DNA of 64,000 nt from Trissonchulus latispiculum (taxonomy: Eukaryota; Nematoda; Enoplea; Enoplida; Ironidae): the NCBI GenBank assembly GCA_030248195.1, contig JASAND010010767.1, forward strand, positions 48,863 to 112,862, in the 5' to 3' direction. Position 1 is the stretch's first letter; every line of letters begins with the position of its first letter. The notes beneath the pieces are model-generated. The model was given only the letters and a program-made list of their open reading frames with translations, searched no databases and was not told where the DNA came from. Shown here in pieces: positions 33,501 to 40,054 of this stretch. The position numbers and the translations under genes were made by a program.

Positions 33501-34676
33501 TGTAGACTGTCTAGACAAATAACTTTGAAATGAATGAATGAACAAGATAATGCCAAAAAGGCCAATTTCAAAACACAAATGCAGTATAACAAGCCGGCTC
33601 CTTAAAGGAGCATCATCCCGACGTTGATTTTAGTAAACTGTTTACTCGTACCGGCTTTGTATTGGCAATATTCGACTGCTTGCTTTCTTTCTTTCCTTTT
33701 CACTTGTTTCCAAATTCAGTCTAGTCTATCGGTGTTCTTGGGGGTATCCTGAACTCCCTTGATTCTCAGAAGGCCCCGCAGAATGCAGTTTTTCTGGCGA
33801 TTTGGGCAAACCAGTTTTTCAGCAGCGTCCACTGCCGATTCAGTGCAACTCCCAAATTCGACTTGGTAAATATTTGGTTAAGCACGCTAGTATTTGTAGT
33901 TTTGGTGTTCTTAAAATTTATTGAATTCATGAATTGAACGAAATTTCCTCTTCTATCTAGCACGACATGGCGAAAAGGACAGTCGCTTCCAAGAAGCAAT
34001 AATTTTGCGTTTTTGTTTTACTTGTATCGAAAACTGAGTCCACAGACTCGAGTAAAACCTAATCAGTAAGAAAATCGTTACCTGAAACCACAGGATGCAA
34101 CTAAGTAATTGCAGTGCTCCAAACCTGTCTATCCATTGCATTTTGGATTCACTTCATCCCAACGTACGTACCGCACAGTGTAGAGTGAAATGTATTACTG
34201 AAGAAAGTTTAAGCGCCTAATTTGCATATTGATACCGAAGCGTGCGCAAATTTTTCCATTTTTCATCTCAACCGGCGGGGGAAGTGCAAGAAAGTACAAG
34301 TATAATATACATGAATATGAAGACAGGGGGTTTTGTTATAAAATTATATACTGCTAAATATCCATTTTTAACTAATGCATATTGAAGCAGTGGATTGCAA
34401 TTAGCAGCACTAACCAAAAAGTCTAGGATGAATCACTTTTGCCTATGCCTCCTCTGCACAAAAACGGAATCATTTTATTAAACACAGATATAGGTTGATA
34501 GTTTTGTGCTTTAGGGATTTACAGTGTTGACGCGGATTGCAGGTGGCTTGGGCATATTATTTAGTGGATCCGTTATTACTGCAGTCGAAGCAGGGCTTAT
34601 CATTTTTGAAAGGATAAAACGAAAACTGAGTAGATTATGTTTGTCGTGTTATGATTCGTTATTAGCATTTAATTGA
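6360..34676 (+). CDS. DEG/ENaC channel with a C-type-lectin-like domain (gene 2, gene span)
   Basis: Predicted sodium-channel-family subunit of the plasma membrane. Exons proposed: 6360-6505, (13964-14117, tentative), 15252-15462, 18073-18222, 20367-20554, 20962-21128, 22199-22274, 22973-23133, 23597-23698, 25911-26019, 26214-26298, 28091-28142, 32587-32649, 34515-34676. Reading phases agree at each of these junctions. In order they encode the first membrane helix, a lectin-like domain, DEG/ENaC ectodomain motifs (ECVTYT, LVIHEP, the CGC and CNCPHPC cysteine signatures) and the pore/second helix. The FPxVTxCN segment that normally follows the first helix is not clearly found, and neither is the cytoplasmic N-terminus. 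Two acceptors (22199, 32587) were chosen for phase over stronger-looking sites 12-13 bases upstream. The family is established as trimeric cation channels; ligand and gating here are unknown. Confidence 0.7.
6860..7745. repeat. Diverged copy of the long inverted-repeat element
   Basis: Left part (gctgtaaggctgtaatttgg, catatacagagg) and right part (tgccaaatgacaccaaatga, caattttt-aatcaattatg, then a g/t stretch with gggtgga) match the two halves of the elements at 28901-29747 and 62607-63577. The terminal G/C runs are missing here, so this is an old or truncated copy. Confidence 0.55.
9445..9508 (+). repeat. tRNA-Phe-like relic or tRNA-derived SINE head
   Basis: Reads like a tRNA: A-box-like gtgggtcagtagtatag, an anticodon-like loop ctactGAAgat, and a decayed B-box gctttgatccccgg. 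The same GAA-type head occurs on the other strand at 21400-21459 with similar flanks after the B-box, which argues for a SINE family more than a lone pseudogene. Box mismatches make a working tRNA unlikely. Confidence 0.5.
11748..12548. mobile_element. Foldback element, about 800 bp
   Basis: Inverted arms at about 11885-12090 and 12330-12545 share strings such as gaatgatacccatcgtgtgg, aacattgttcagcccgataa and the complement of gatcccgctacacatttttgc. Both arms contain internal subrepeats of the type ccggaattccgg. A second, shorter copy is at 16236-16870. No coding capacity recognised. Confidence 0.7.
12660..13400. other. GC-rich patches inside an AT-rich intron
   Basis: 12690-12735 is an almost pure G/C run built on cgcgcggggcgggc and ggccggccgccgggcgcgg. 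Further G/C blocks lie at 12865-12885, 12996-13025 and 13325-13395. Short open frames here on both strands have low-complexity composition and match nothing I know. It may be a CpG-island-like element or a GC-rich transposon; unidentified. Confidence 0.4.
13605..13800. repeat. Interspersed repeat, also at 45493-45630
   Basis: gtagacgcatttcaataac followed by ccaaacgacgtagaagttgt and tacagctttccaaagtgtactgaatgta is closely matched, in the same orientation, at 45493-45630. Upstream a/t-rich sequence (aaagtttgac…tttcttttcg) may belong to the same unit. Family not recognised. Confidence 0.6.
13964..14117 (+). CDS. Tentative gene 2 exon before the lectin domain
   Basis: This lies in an open frame that continues upstream. 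With the acceptor gcagttcag and donor gtaaaa it starts in phase 0 and ends in phase 1, exactly what the flanking exons at 6505 and 15252 need. The peptide contains FKVHNSFCNMSCRHHPKE, which loosely recalls the FPxVTxCN segment that follows the first membrane helix of DEG/ENaC channels, but similarity is thin. A competing in-frame acceptor is ccag just before 13990. Treat as a candidate only. Confidence 0.3.
14780..15105. repeat. Microsatellites: (TTTC)n and (CA)n
   Basis: tttc-type runs at 14780-14860 and a CA/CACACG-type run at about 15058-15105, shortly before the acceptor of the exon at 15252. Simple sequence, no coding sense. Confidence 0.8.
15252..15462 (+). CDS. Gene 2 exon: C-type-lectin-like domain, part 1
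   Basis: Acceptor aattgcag, donor gtaagc, start phase 1, end phase 2. After a short basic linker the peptide reads CPDGWTRGDRSCYKLYPG, the classical opening of a long-form C-type-lectin fold. It continues with KCTEL in the first helix and PVFIDAKQQQNF, the counterpart of the family's L-V-x-I-x-S-x-x-E-x-x-F strand. The phase-2 end joins exactly to the exon at 18073 (CT+G gives Leu). Calcium-site motifs such as EPN or QPD are not seen in any of the three lectin exons, so sugar binding is doubtful. Confidence 0.75.
15626..15760. mobile_element. Degenerate copy of the CAAGAG MITE family
   Basis: Starts tcaagagtacataatataag, the end sequence of the family, and includes ttagacccattccttcaaag-like sequence shared with the interior of the copy at 22600. 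The right end is lost. Confidence 0.6.
16236..16870. mobile_element. Second copy of the foldback element
   Basis: Shares long strings with 11748-12548: agaatcctcagg-acccgagatttcgaaa, ccggaattccgggttctcaa and gatgggtgtcattcgaatgc. The right arm is shorter and ends in attttgaaag. The copies are diverged by scattered substitutions, so both are old. Confidence 0.7.
18073..18222 (+). CDS. Gene 2 exon: C-type-lectin-like domain, part 2
   Basis: Acceptor ctatgttatag, donor gtaacc, phase 2 in and phase 2 out. The peptide includes IWENFSLDSYGLEVDVHYGY, corresponding to the middle strands (F-W-x-G/D-x) of the fold, then NNNSS (a glycosylation-type sequon cluster) and LPDSWTYSFPTKPQCYPR, in the place of the W-x-W-x-D-G long loop. 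AG plus T of the next exon gives Ser. Divergence from vertebrate lectins is strong, so the call rests on the three-exon context. Confidence 0.6.
18223..20366. other. Intron, simple repeats only
   Basis: Contains tttc-type microsatellites in two opposed runs (18660-18735 and 18832-18890) that can pair as a hairpin. Nothing else recognised. An open stretch at 19905-20111 contains a C-x10-C…C pattern but has no phase-compatible splice sites. Confidence 0.45.
20367..20554 (+). CDS. Gene 2 exon: C-type-lectin-like domain, part 3
   Basis: Acceptor ttatattgcag, donor gtaagc, phase 2 in and phase 1 out. The peptide YGTCTRSIRFANSSGLMQCP continues with CSKYNLVICQIQ. This matches the end of a C-type-lectin fold, where a Cys is followed by a short strand, a Pro-Cys turn and the closing F/V-I-C. 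The segment supplies the two pairing cysteines of the long loop region. It completes the domain begun at 15252 and leads into a linker ending ENG/A. Confidence 0.7.
20962..21128 (+). CDS. Gene 2 exon: ectodomain segment without cysteines
   Basis: Acceptor cttcatttcag, donor gtatgt, phase 1 in and phase 0 out. It encodes an amphipathic, helix-prone stretch (FVESLTILTKDIQKASQFFA, then KTLEYLLKQL). Its place between the lectin domain and the ECVTYT exon suits the finger/thumb part of a DEG/ENaC ectodomain, but the sequence itself is not diagnostic. The cysteine pair usual just before the G/ECxTF motif is absent, so an exon may be missing from the model here. Confidence 0.55.
21400..21459 (-). 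repeat. tRNA-Phe-like SINE head
   Basis: Read on the minus strand: gggatgtgatagagcgttctac, anticodon-like tGAAga, and a good B-box ggtagttcgatcccc. It is related to the relic at 9445. The + strand open frame over this spot (21347-21532) is explained by the tRNA-like sequence and is not an exon. Confidence 0.55.
22199..22274 (+). CDS. Gene 2 exon: ECVTYT motif
   Basis: The peptide EFEDPYQGECVTYTAGAF corresponds to the strongly conserved Y-G-x-C-Y-T-F-N region of DEG/ENaC ectodomains. The donor is gtaaga, end phase 1. Two acceptors compete: ttacttatag (start 22186, needs an incoming phase 2) and acttgag (start 22199, phase 0, which fits the preceding exon). If 22186 is real, an exon between 21129 and 22185 has been missed. 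Confidence 0.6.
22600..22943. mobile_element. MITE, 7-bp target duplication (copy 2)
   Basis: A 344-bp element beginning CAAGAGTACATAATAACTAAG and ending in its complement, flanked on each side by GTATAAC. Long arms include a C run (ccccccccc) facing a G run. The right target duplication ends only 22 bases before the acceptor of the exon at 22973. Confidence 0.85.
22973..23133 (+). CDS. Gene 2 exon: palm/β-ball segment
   Basis: Acceptor taataatttcag, donor gtaagc, phase 1 in and phase 0 out. The peptide LELVVNVTAG is followed by LVIHEPQSFPVPMAEGFALS and EGMHSFIGIIY. This is the conserved G-L-x-L-x-L-N and V-x-I-H-x-P-x-x-x-P region of DEG/ENaC ectodomains, including the downstream aromatic strand. 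It is one of the clearest matches in the gene. Confidence 0.8.
23597..23698 (+). CDS. Gene 2 exon: RxPxP…C segment of thumb
   Basis: Phase 0 on both sides, 34 codons, acceptor ctgttttag, donor gtatga. The peptide VKEQRVPTPLRTSCKNN, then DRAYNLE, follows the DEG/ENaC pattern in which a basic-rich strand leads to P-x-P-x-x-x-x-C and ends Y-S/N-L-E before the C-x-x-x-C helix. It joins in frame to LCFLSC at 25911. Confidence 0.75.
24885..25785. mobile_element. Inverted-repeat element with tandem subrepeats in its arms
   Basis: The left arm (24890-25090) contains about three repeats of a unit like cactcatttgcctac followed by aaattaatctt-caaaact-agaatc; the right arm (25600-25785) is the complement. 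Ends read ctagtacctatcactctatt and, at the right, gagtgataggcattaggaca. The middle, 25290-25325, has a (TTAG)n run. Non-coding. Confidence 0.65.
25509..25568 (-). repeat. Weak tRNA-like segment
   Basis: On the minus strand, ctccgtaggggtgatctcc, then gtcatgggtttgaaattcc resembles an anticodon arm plus B-box. The A-box is poor. Probably a decayed tRNA-derived repeat inside the larger element. Confidence 0.3.
25911..26019 (+). CDS. Gene 2 exon: CxxxC…CGC thumb cysteines
   Basis: Acceptor acaattatag, donor gtaaga, phase 0 in and phase 1 out. The peptide LCFLSCYQRYLFSSCGCLQ matches the diagnostic C-x-x-x-C-x(7-8)-C-x-C signature of DEG/ENaC channels, followed by PPLPN and a late Cys. It connects in phase to FNCQ at 26214 (T+TT). 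Confidence 0.85.
26214..26298 (+). CDS. Gene 2 exon: CNCPHPC motif
   Basis: Acceptor gtgatgtttag, donor gtaatt, phase 1 in and phase 2 out. The peptide FNCQNDKVG is followed by WTKFCNCPHPC. C-x-C-P-x-P-C is the family's C-x-C-P/x-P-C signature just before the final extracellular strand. Phase 2 joins to T at 28091 to make Asn. Confidence 0.85.
26299..28090. other. Intron, nothing recognised
   Basis: AT-rich, no exon, repeat or element that I can name. The plus-strand open frame at 27205-27408 lacks usable splice signals. Confidence 0.4.
28091..28142 (+). CDS. Gene 2 exon: post-CNCPHPC strand
   Basis: A small exon between acceptor tttgtgttgcag and donor gtaaat, phase 2 in and phase 0 out. 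The peptide SGYYEAVLTTTEIKASK matches the C-x-x-x-x-Y-x-x-x-x-S-x-S-x-x-P/A strand of the family. A retroelement's inverted repeat begins only about 25 bases after the donor. Confidence 0.7.
28217..28270 (-). ncRNA. Hammerhead-ribozyme-like motif, left flank copy
   Basis: On the minus strand: agcctgaaaacgcccat, a loop, then atgggcgaaacgtggcg. The CUGANGA-like box, a seven-base hairpin (CGCCCAT/ATGGGCG) and the following AAAC/GAAAC resemble a minimal type I hammerhead of the kind reported in Penelope-like elements. The first box is imperfect and helix III is not obvious, so activity is unproven. Confidence 0.35.
28901..29747. mobile_element. Nested inverted-repeat element (copy 1)
   Basis: Ends are ccttaagggggggggact and its complement (gtcgcccccaccctttaag). 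Both arms, about 350 bp, include gattggcctactttttggcg, the gcagccgtcgcgtttatgtg string and its complement. The middle is the a/t-rich gaagtttcggcaaaaattta. The same element recurs at 62607-63577. No open frame of note. Confidence 0.75.
29874..31141 (+). pseudogene. Penelope-like reverse transcriptase, broken
   Basis: Three open pieces in different frames. 29874-30317 carries RPLLPDKIEVLKKGLNFALAP-type sequence, the conserved region before the fingers of Penelope-like and related reverse transcriptases. 30615-30884 carries FKQTSGLTMGSPLWSALCNL, the palm motif with GxxMGSPLSP. 30893-31141 carries MRYVDDILCLW, the catalytic Y-x-D-D box, then LAFIDVEI and VYRRKTHTNRYLHY, both typical. Stops and frame changes separate the pieces, so the copy is dead. 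Confidence 0.75.
31691..31740 (+). ncRNA. Hammerhead-ribozyme-like motif, right flank copy
   Basis: accagtatgaagacgcc, loop, gatgggcgaaacgtcgc. It is related to the left copy but with different substitutions: the box reads atgaaga and the hairpin is shortened to GCC/GGC. Probably inactive in this copy. Confidence 0.3.
32587..32649 (+). CDS. Gene 2 exon: strand leading to second membrane segment
   Basis: Ends with donor gtaagt in phase 0 and joins to GFTVLT at 34515. The peptide ATIFLQRNFFLHYQEHPTLS corresponds to the N-x-x-x-x-x-x-Y/F-x-E strand before the pore in DEG/ENaC channels. The acceptor at 32574 (tttttatttcag) is stronger by eye but gives a phase that does not fit 28142; the acceptor tgcccag at 32586 fits. 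An interspersed repeat starts right after the donor. Confidence 0.5.
32655..33090. repeat. Interspersed repeat, pair with 35204-35640
   Basis: Begins cccgcc-aaaggcgggatag, followed by ctgttatcgaaactg, and continues with scattered similarity (tttttgtgca, agagaaccccct) to 35204-35640 in the same orientation. The cccgcc…ggcggg start forms a small hairpin. Family unknown. Confidence 0.55.
33421..33655. mobile_element. Small inverted-repeat element
   Basis: Left end cagtttgctcaagtcaacgt followed by ggggatgatgcccc; right end the complement (gcatcatcccgacgttgatt, ttagtaaactg). Internal ccttttaggggccgacttgt recurs at 36290-36315 and 39160-39180, so the family has further fragments in the window. Confidence 0.65.
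34515..34676 (+). CDS. Gene 2 last exon: pore and second membrane segment
   Basis: Acceptor gtgctttag, phase 0, 53 codons plus TGA. It starts GFTVLTRIAGGLGILFSG and continues GSVITAVEAGLIIFERIK, the DEG/ENaC selectivity filter and second helix with the conserved Glu, then a basic tail with several cysteines (RLCLSCYD). It differs from the 1425 exon at few positions. Confidence 0.85.
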   Translation, partial: GFTVLTRIAGGLGILFSGSVITAVEAGLIIFERIKRKLSRLCLSCYDSLLAFN

Positions 34677-35029
34677 AACATCTGCTGTCTGTAATATCAC
34701 ATTAAATGTCTGTAGTATTATCAAAAATGGTGTAGTTGCTAGTTTAGTCTCAGTGTTTATGCTTGCTTACGCTAATCATTTGTTAACAATGGGGTATAGG
34801 GGGTCCATGCTCCCACACTTTGCATGGAACAAGTTCTGCCCACATCATGGGACGTTGGGGCTTGACATTTGGCACATTTGGAGACGTTCATTTCAAGCAA
34901 CTATGACACCTTGGTGAGCCGCAGTGGCTTGTGACTGTGTTATCCTTGGTTGCCTCCATGAGGCAGATATTTCTTTCTGGAAATAGGGAGACTGGAAAAT
35001 TCGCGGAATCTAGGACGTGAAAGTTCTAT

Positions 35030-36510
35030 CGTTAAGCCCGCTTTACACTATCAAACTTCCGTCTGACTTTATCAGATGGAACAAAATATCAAAGCAAACA
35101 TTTTCTATCCGACATGCAATTTACACTGTCCATCAAACAAGCAAGCAGTTTGATACAGTCGCTTCCACGGCATCCAATCATATTCAGCTGTTGTTGCTTC
35201 ACCCGAGTTTTTTATCCCGCCTAAAGGCGGGATAGCTGTTATCGAAACTATCGCCGAATGAACTGCGTCGTTACTGCACTGAAATTAAAGATCTATGCTC
35301 ATCATAAGCGCCAGCTCCAGCCTTCGTTTTTGTGCAGAGGGTACGCTGGGTGAAAGTGTTTTTTCAAGCATTTTAAACACGGTACTTTTTCACACAGGTT
35401 GTTGCTCTAATAAAAGACACACCAAATTAAATATTTTGAGAAACATTTAATTGACGAGCCCCCTTCTTATTTATTATTTCCTAGAAAGTTCTTGTTTGAG
35501 ATCTTGCCCCCTTTGGTTGGTAAATGATTTCGAACTAATTTTTCCAATACATGCACGATATGCAAATTAGCTTGCAAATTGTATGTCAGTTTACGAGCTG
35601 TGATTGAAGAAGTGAGCAAGCAGCTTTTTTCTTAGTGGTAAAGCCATGCCCAGATAGTTTTTACAGATCTGCAATATTTTGTAGTTGTAACTGATACTGA
35701 GCTGAAACTTTAACTGGAAATATTTTGGAAAGTGGACTGCAACTGAAAATGAAACTGATAAGATTTTGGCTAGCCGGCTGAAACTGTAACTATATCAGAA
35801 AGTGTACTGAAACTGAAACTATCCTGAATCTAGAACTGATAACTTTCAGTACAGGTGAATAATGAGGCGGAATTCAAATTTGTGTTCTACGCCCCAGAAA
35901 TTTTTCAGCAAGAACGATGACAACACATTTTTGGTTCCCCTTGGTCGCCGTCCTTGGAAGACTTAGAATTTATTTATTCTTTCTACAATTTTAAAATATT
36001 ACCAATCAGGTATTGGGAAGGATTTACAAAAGATTTGCGCTACATTGGTTGAGTTGTTCTAAAGTTAGCTCAAAGTGAATTGACACTAGTTGACCAACTG
36101 GCAACCAACCAAACAACCAACCAACCAGACCAATTAACCAACTGGCGTGAAAGAAGCACATAAATGGCCTTAAAGCACCATACGACAGTTACCGTACTAG
36201 GAGTTATTGTAAATCAGTTGTAGTAAATAGCTACTGCTGTTGAATCCTTAAATACTAGTCGTTTCTTTGCCTCACTCTACGTCGGGATGATGCTCCTTTT
36301 AGGTGCCTCCTTGTTTTAAATGAAGGCATGTGAATGGTTAGTTTCGTCTGATATCAGATGGAATTCCCATTTTCGTCTAACAAAAATTGCCATGTCAGAG
36401 CTGATTCAAGTGGTCGTTTAGATCCGACAATTTCGTCTGACATTTGTTGGAAGAAAATTTTCATCTGACAAAGTCAGACGAAAGTTTGGTAGCGTAAAGA
36501 CCCCTTTAGA
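35030..36510. mobile_element. TIR element, about 1.5 kb, with nested repeats
   Basis: The left end, ccgctttacactatcaaact followed by tccgtctgactttatcagat, is matched by the complement at the right end (tctgacaaagtcagacgaaa, gtttggtagcgtaaagac). Inside lie a second inverted gtctgac pair (about 36340-36450), the repeat at 35204 and a fragment of the 33421 family. No transposase recognised. Confidence 0.6.
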
Positions 36511-36856
36511 AAAGTTGTTCAGCTCGTCATTATCGAATTTCACTTTTTGTTATTACTTACTATTGTTACTTACGTGTTACGATTTTGGAAATTTCAAAAA
36601 TTGACTATTTTGATCCATAAGAGATCAAAGAAGCCGACAGAACGGAACAAGCTACCTCTTAAAAAGGAATAATACCACCGTAGTGTTTGAAATTTATGTG
36701 TTCAATGTTTTGTTTGTTTTTCATAGAACACATCGTTCTACAGTAGTGTGACGTTAGCATTTGACTAGTTTCAACTCCCCAACATTTGCGGTTTCTGATA
36801 CAAAAGAATGGCAGTATTTTATTGCCAATGCCAATTGTGAAAGTAAAATTTTACCG

Positions 36857-36925
36857 GATGAAAGATTCGATATGTGTCCCGCCCAACGCAGAGCGGACAC
36901 TCTAACAACTGCACCACTCTAACTT
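36857..36925 (-). repeat. tRNA-like segment
   Basis: On the minus strand: agagtggtgcagttgttaga, then ggcgggacacatatcgaatc. The A-box-like and B-box-like strings are about 45 bases apart. Probably a tRNA-derived repeat or pseudogene. Confidence 0.4.
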
Positions 36926-37799
36926 GAAAGCATTTATCGACTAGAACGAAAATTATGCTTTATATATATATATATATACATATATATGTTTATTTTAAAC
37001 AATTAATTTACGGTTGTGACGTCTCGAGAGTGGAACTCTTTACCACAACACATTTCTAAAGAAGGCATCTTAGCCTTAAGAAGCTACTATAGGAATGCAG
37101 AAATTAGTAAACTGTAAACCAAATATCTTAAACAATTCTTGTCTAGCTATATAAACGACCACATTCTGTGTTCATTTAGCCAAGACATTAAAGGAACATT
37201 CATTCATTCATTCATTCAATTCTATGTAAATTCTAAAGCAAAGTAAATTCTAAACTAAATGAAACAAATACAGTGCAACCGCAAAATCAATCTTTTCAAA
37301 CGAAAATTGTAATTGCAGTTTTAGCTATTTATTGATCTTTTAAACCTCTGCCAATCAAATGACAGGCAAATAACGCCCGGTTTTCGGTAATATGAAAAAA
37401 GGCACACAGTGATCGTTTGCAAAACAATTTACAAAGCGAAGAAATTGAAGCAAATCGACTGTAACAATGCTATAAAAATTGCTACATCATAGAAAAACTG
37501 TTGGGCAAAAACCTGCGTACTAGGGACATGTGTTGAAGATAGGAAGGAAATCCTCCGCGCAAGCAAATTTACATGCGAAACGTAGGTATTCAGATGGGTC
37601 AACCCATTACAAGTATACCGCTTCCGGCGGTATAAAAACTCGACGTTGAATCATTTGCCATAATGTTCGGCAGACATGAAGAGCCTTGTGTGCCAACTTT
37701 GGTGTCATTCTGCTGAATAACGAGTCAGAAATTCATATACAGATTGATGTATACGAATGTTTTTACTACTTGTTTGTACTGACTATCACCAAGAGTACA

Positions 37800-38449
37800 T
37801 AATAAAGAGTATGAAACTCTTACACTAGCATGTACAAATCATGCTAGGTATGCTCGGTTCATTAACTCGGGAACCCCCCCCCCGTAACTTCCGGGGGGTC
37901 CCACTTTGCACTAATTACACGCTTTCATATAAGCGTGTGGCTGCTCGCTGATTGGCCCACTAGCCTAAGGCTTACTGTAGGTAATTTATTAGTTATTTTT
38001 AATTAATTAATTATAACTTTAATTAGGTTAGTACAATCAAAAAACTAATTCGACAACTTTGTAGCATTTTTTCTGCTCTTTCCAATGATCTAAAAATTGT
38101 TGCACAATACATTCCCGCGAATTTTTGTATTGTGCAACAATTTTTATATCACTGGAAAGAGCAGAAAAAATGCTACAAAGTTGTCGAATTAGTTTTTTGA
38201 TTGTACTAACCTAATTAAAGTTATAATTAATTAATTAAAAATAACTAATAAATTACCTACAGTAAGCCTTAGGCTAGTGGGCCAATCAGCGAGCAGCCAC
38301 ATGCTTATATGAAAGCGTGTAATTAGTGCAAAGTGGGACCCCCCCCCCCGGAAGTTACGGGGGGGGTCCCGAGTTAATGAACCGAGCATACCTAGCATGA
38401 TTTGTACATGCTAGTGTAAGAGTTTCATACTCTTTATTATGTACTCTTG
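37800..38449. mobile_element. MITE, 650-bp near-perfect palindrome (copy 3)
   Basis: Begins CAAGAGTACATAATAAAGAG and ends in its complement, flanked on each side by CTATCAC (7-bp duplication). The two arms, about 320 bp each, are almost identical; one visible difference is gcgtgtggct against the complement of agccacatgc. The centre is the short spacer near 38115. Near identity suggests recent insertion or homogenisation. Confidence 0.9.
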
Positions 38450-38819
38450 CTATCACGAACCATTGTTTTACTGTCATTGCTAAGAACATGTCTTGCGACT
38501 TACGCAAATCATTGCTATTGCTTAAGCTGATTATTTATTACAGAAAATACTCGATGACAACAGTTTCTCTTCCGCAATGATACTATCTTTCTTACACCGA
38601 ACAAGCAGTGATGCCAGTAAACGCTTGAATTTGCATAATCAACTGCAACTTTGTGTCTTTTGCGTACAGTCACAGGTTTAGCTAAAGTTTCTGCTGAATT
38701 TAGTTGTGATATTTTTATTCCTGCTGGAGCAGGAATGTATAAAATAGAAACATGTATGTTTAGTGCAGTGTGAGTCATTTCTCTATTCAGAAGCCCTATC
38801 TTCAACACAGGGCTAGCTT

Positions 38820-39100
38820 AGGTCTGATTTTTTTGCAATCGAATTATGCAAATTAGGTTTTGGAGCCTATTTAAGCCGCAGACCTGAGAGCCTTCGCGCA
38901 GTCTTCGGCTGTCAGCAATCTAAACGATTGCAGATTTTTGAGCACCAGTGTAGCTTGGGAGCTACACATGGGTGCGTTAGGGAATTAGATAAGGTACTAG
39001 CTTGGGCTGGACATCACAAGTTCAGCCCGGTATAGGCCTGCTCTCCCTGATGAGGGAAGTCGAGTGAAACTAAACCTGGAGTTTCTAACGCTATAAAGAG
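38820..39100 (+). ncRNA. Candidate structured RNA unit with promoter-like upstream
   Basis: An octamer-like attatgcaaatt and a TATA-like tatttaag (about 38868-38875) precede a run of five hairpins: GCAATC/GATTGC (38914-38930), GTGTAGCT/AGCTACAC (38946-38965), GGGCTGGAC/GTTCAGCCC with a G-U pair (39006-39030), TCCCT/AGGGA (39044-39057), GAAACT/AGTTTC (39066-39085). No open frame fits. It could be a small RNA gene, an snRNA-type unit or the structured head of a retroelement. Confidence 0.35.
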
Positions 39101-40054
39101 CTTCAAACGAAATTAATCTGGCAATTGAATAAAGAAAAGGTCTACAAAGGAATACTGCCCTTTTGGGGCCGACTTGTTACTGACTGTTTTGGAAAGAGAT
39201 AAATATTTTATGTTGTAATAGTTATTTGTTAACAAAACATTAAATACTGGAATAACACTGCCTTGCTTTTATTGCCAATGAAGAAAGTGGTTTCCTTTCG
39301 GGCATTTTTGACTCAGACGGTTTTACTCCGTTACGTTAACAGCTAAAACTTACGAAATGCCCTATTTTCGTGCTCTTTAACATTCTGGGATCAGTTCCGT
39401 ATTTTTAGGCAAAAGGTAAGAAAGTCTTGGTTTCTGCCATTGTACATTCAGTAGAAAGTCTAAGCACTGGTTTGTTTGCTATGGCTGGAAAGAGGGAATC
39501 GAAACATTTTTGTTTTACAACATTTGAGCTATCCCCACTGATTATAAGTCAGTATAAGCAAAAATCTATTTGGAAAGTAAAAAATAGGTATAGTTTCGAG
39601 GAATTCTGGCATTTTAAAATTAATGCCAGATCCTCTGACAATTTTGGTATAATTATACTCGATCGATGCACAGTCTCATTGCACGTTTCATCAATGCTTA
39701 TTAGCTGGAGTTCGATTGCTTTAAGCTTGAGATTTAGCCGAATACCCATTTTTGCAAAACTGTGATTATTTTGTTTTGAACATCGATTTCTCAAAATGCT
39801 ACCCGGCGGATTCCAGAGATTTTTGGAAGACTGGAAGTTCGCACTTCTGCATTAATGCATTAATGCAAAGTTGCTAAATATTTGTGTTACCGTGCATTTG
39901 GCCTATTTTCTTGACCGTTAAGACCTGCTGAACCAAATCCAAAAAACCCGGCCCATGTGTCCTTCATATCATGGCATATGAAGAATTCTTGACCGATGCT
40001 AAAGTTTTGAGAAATCGATGTCCAAAAATTTTTTCTTGTTTTAGCCGTTATGTG

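Noticed and set aside
39040..39090. Hammerhead-ribozyme core strings (ctgatga, then gaaac…gtttc) in the hairpin unit
   Set aside because: Helix III could form, but the bases after ctgatga and before gaaac do not pair (no helix II), and helix I does not close. ctgatga is also part of the stronger tccct/aggga hairpin.
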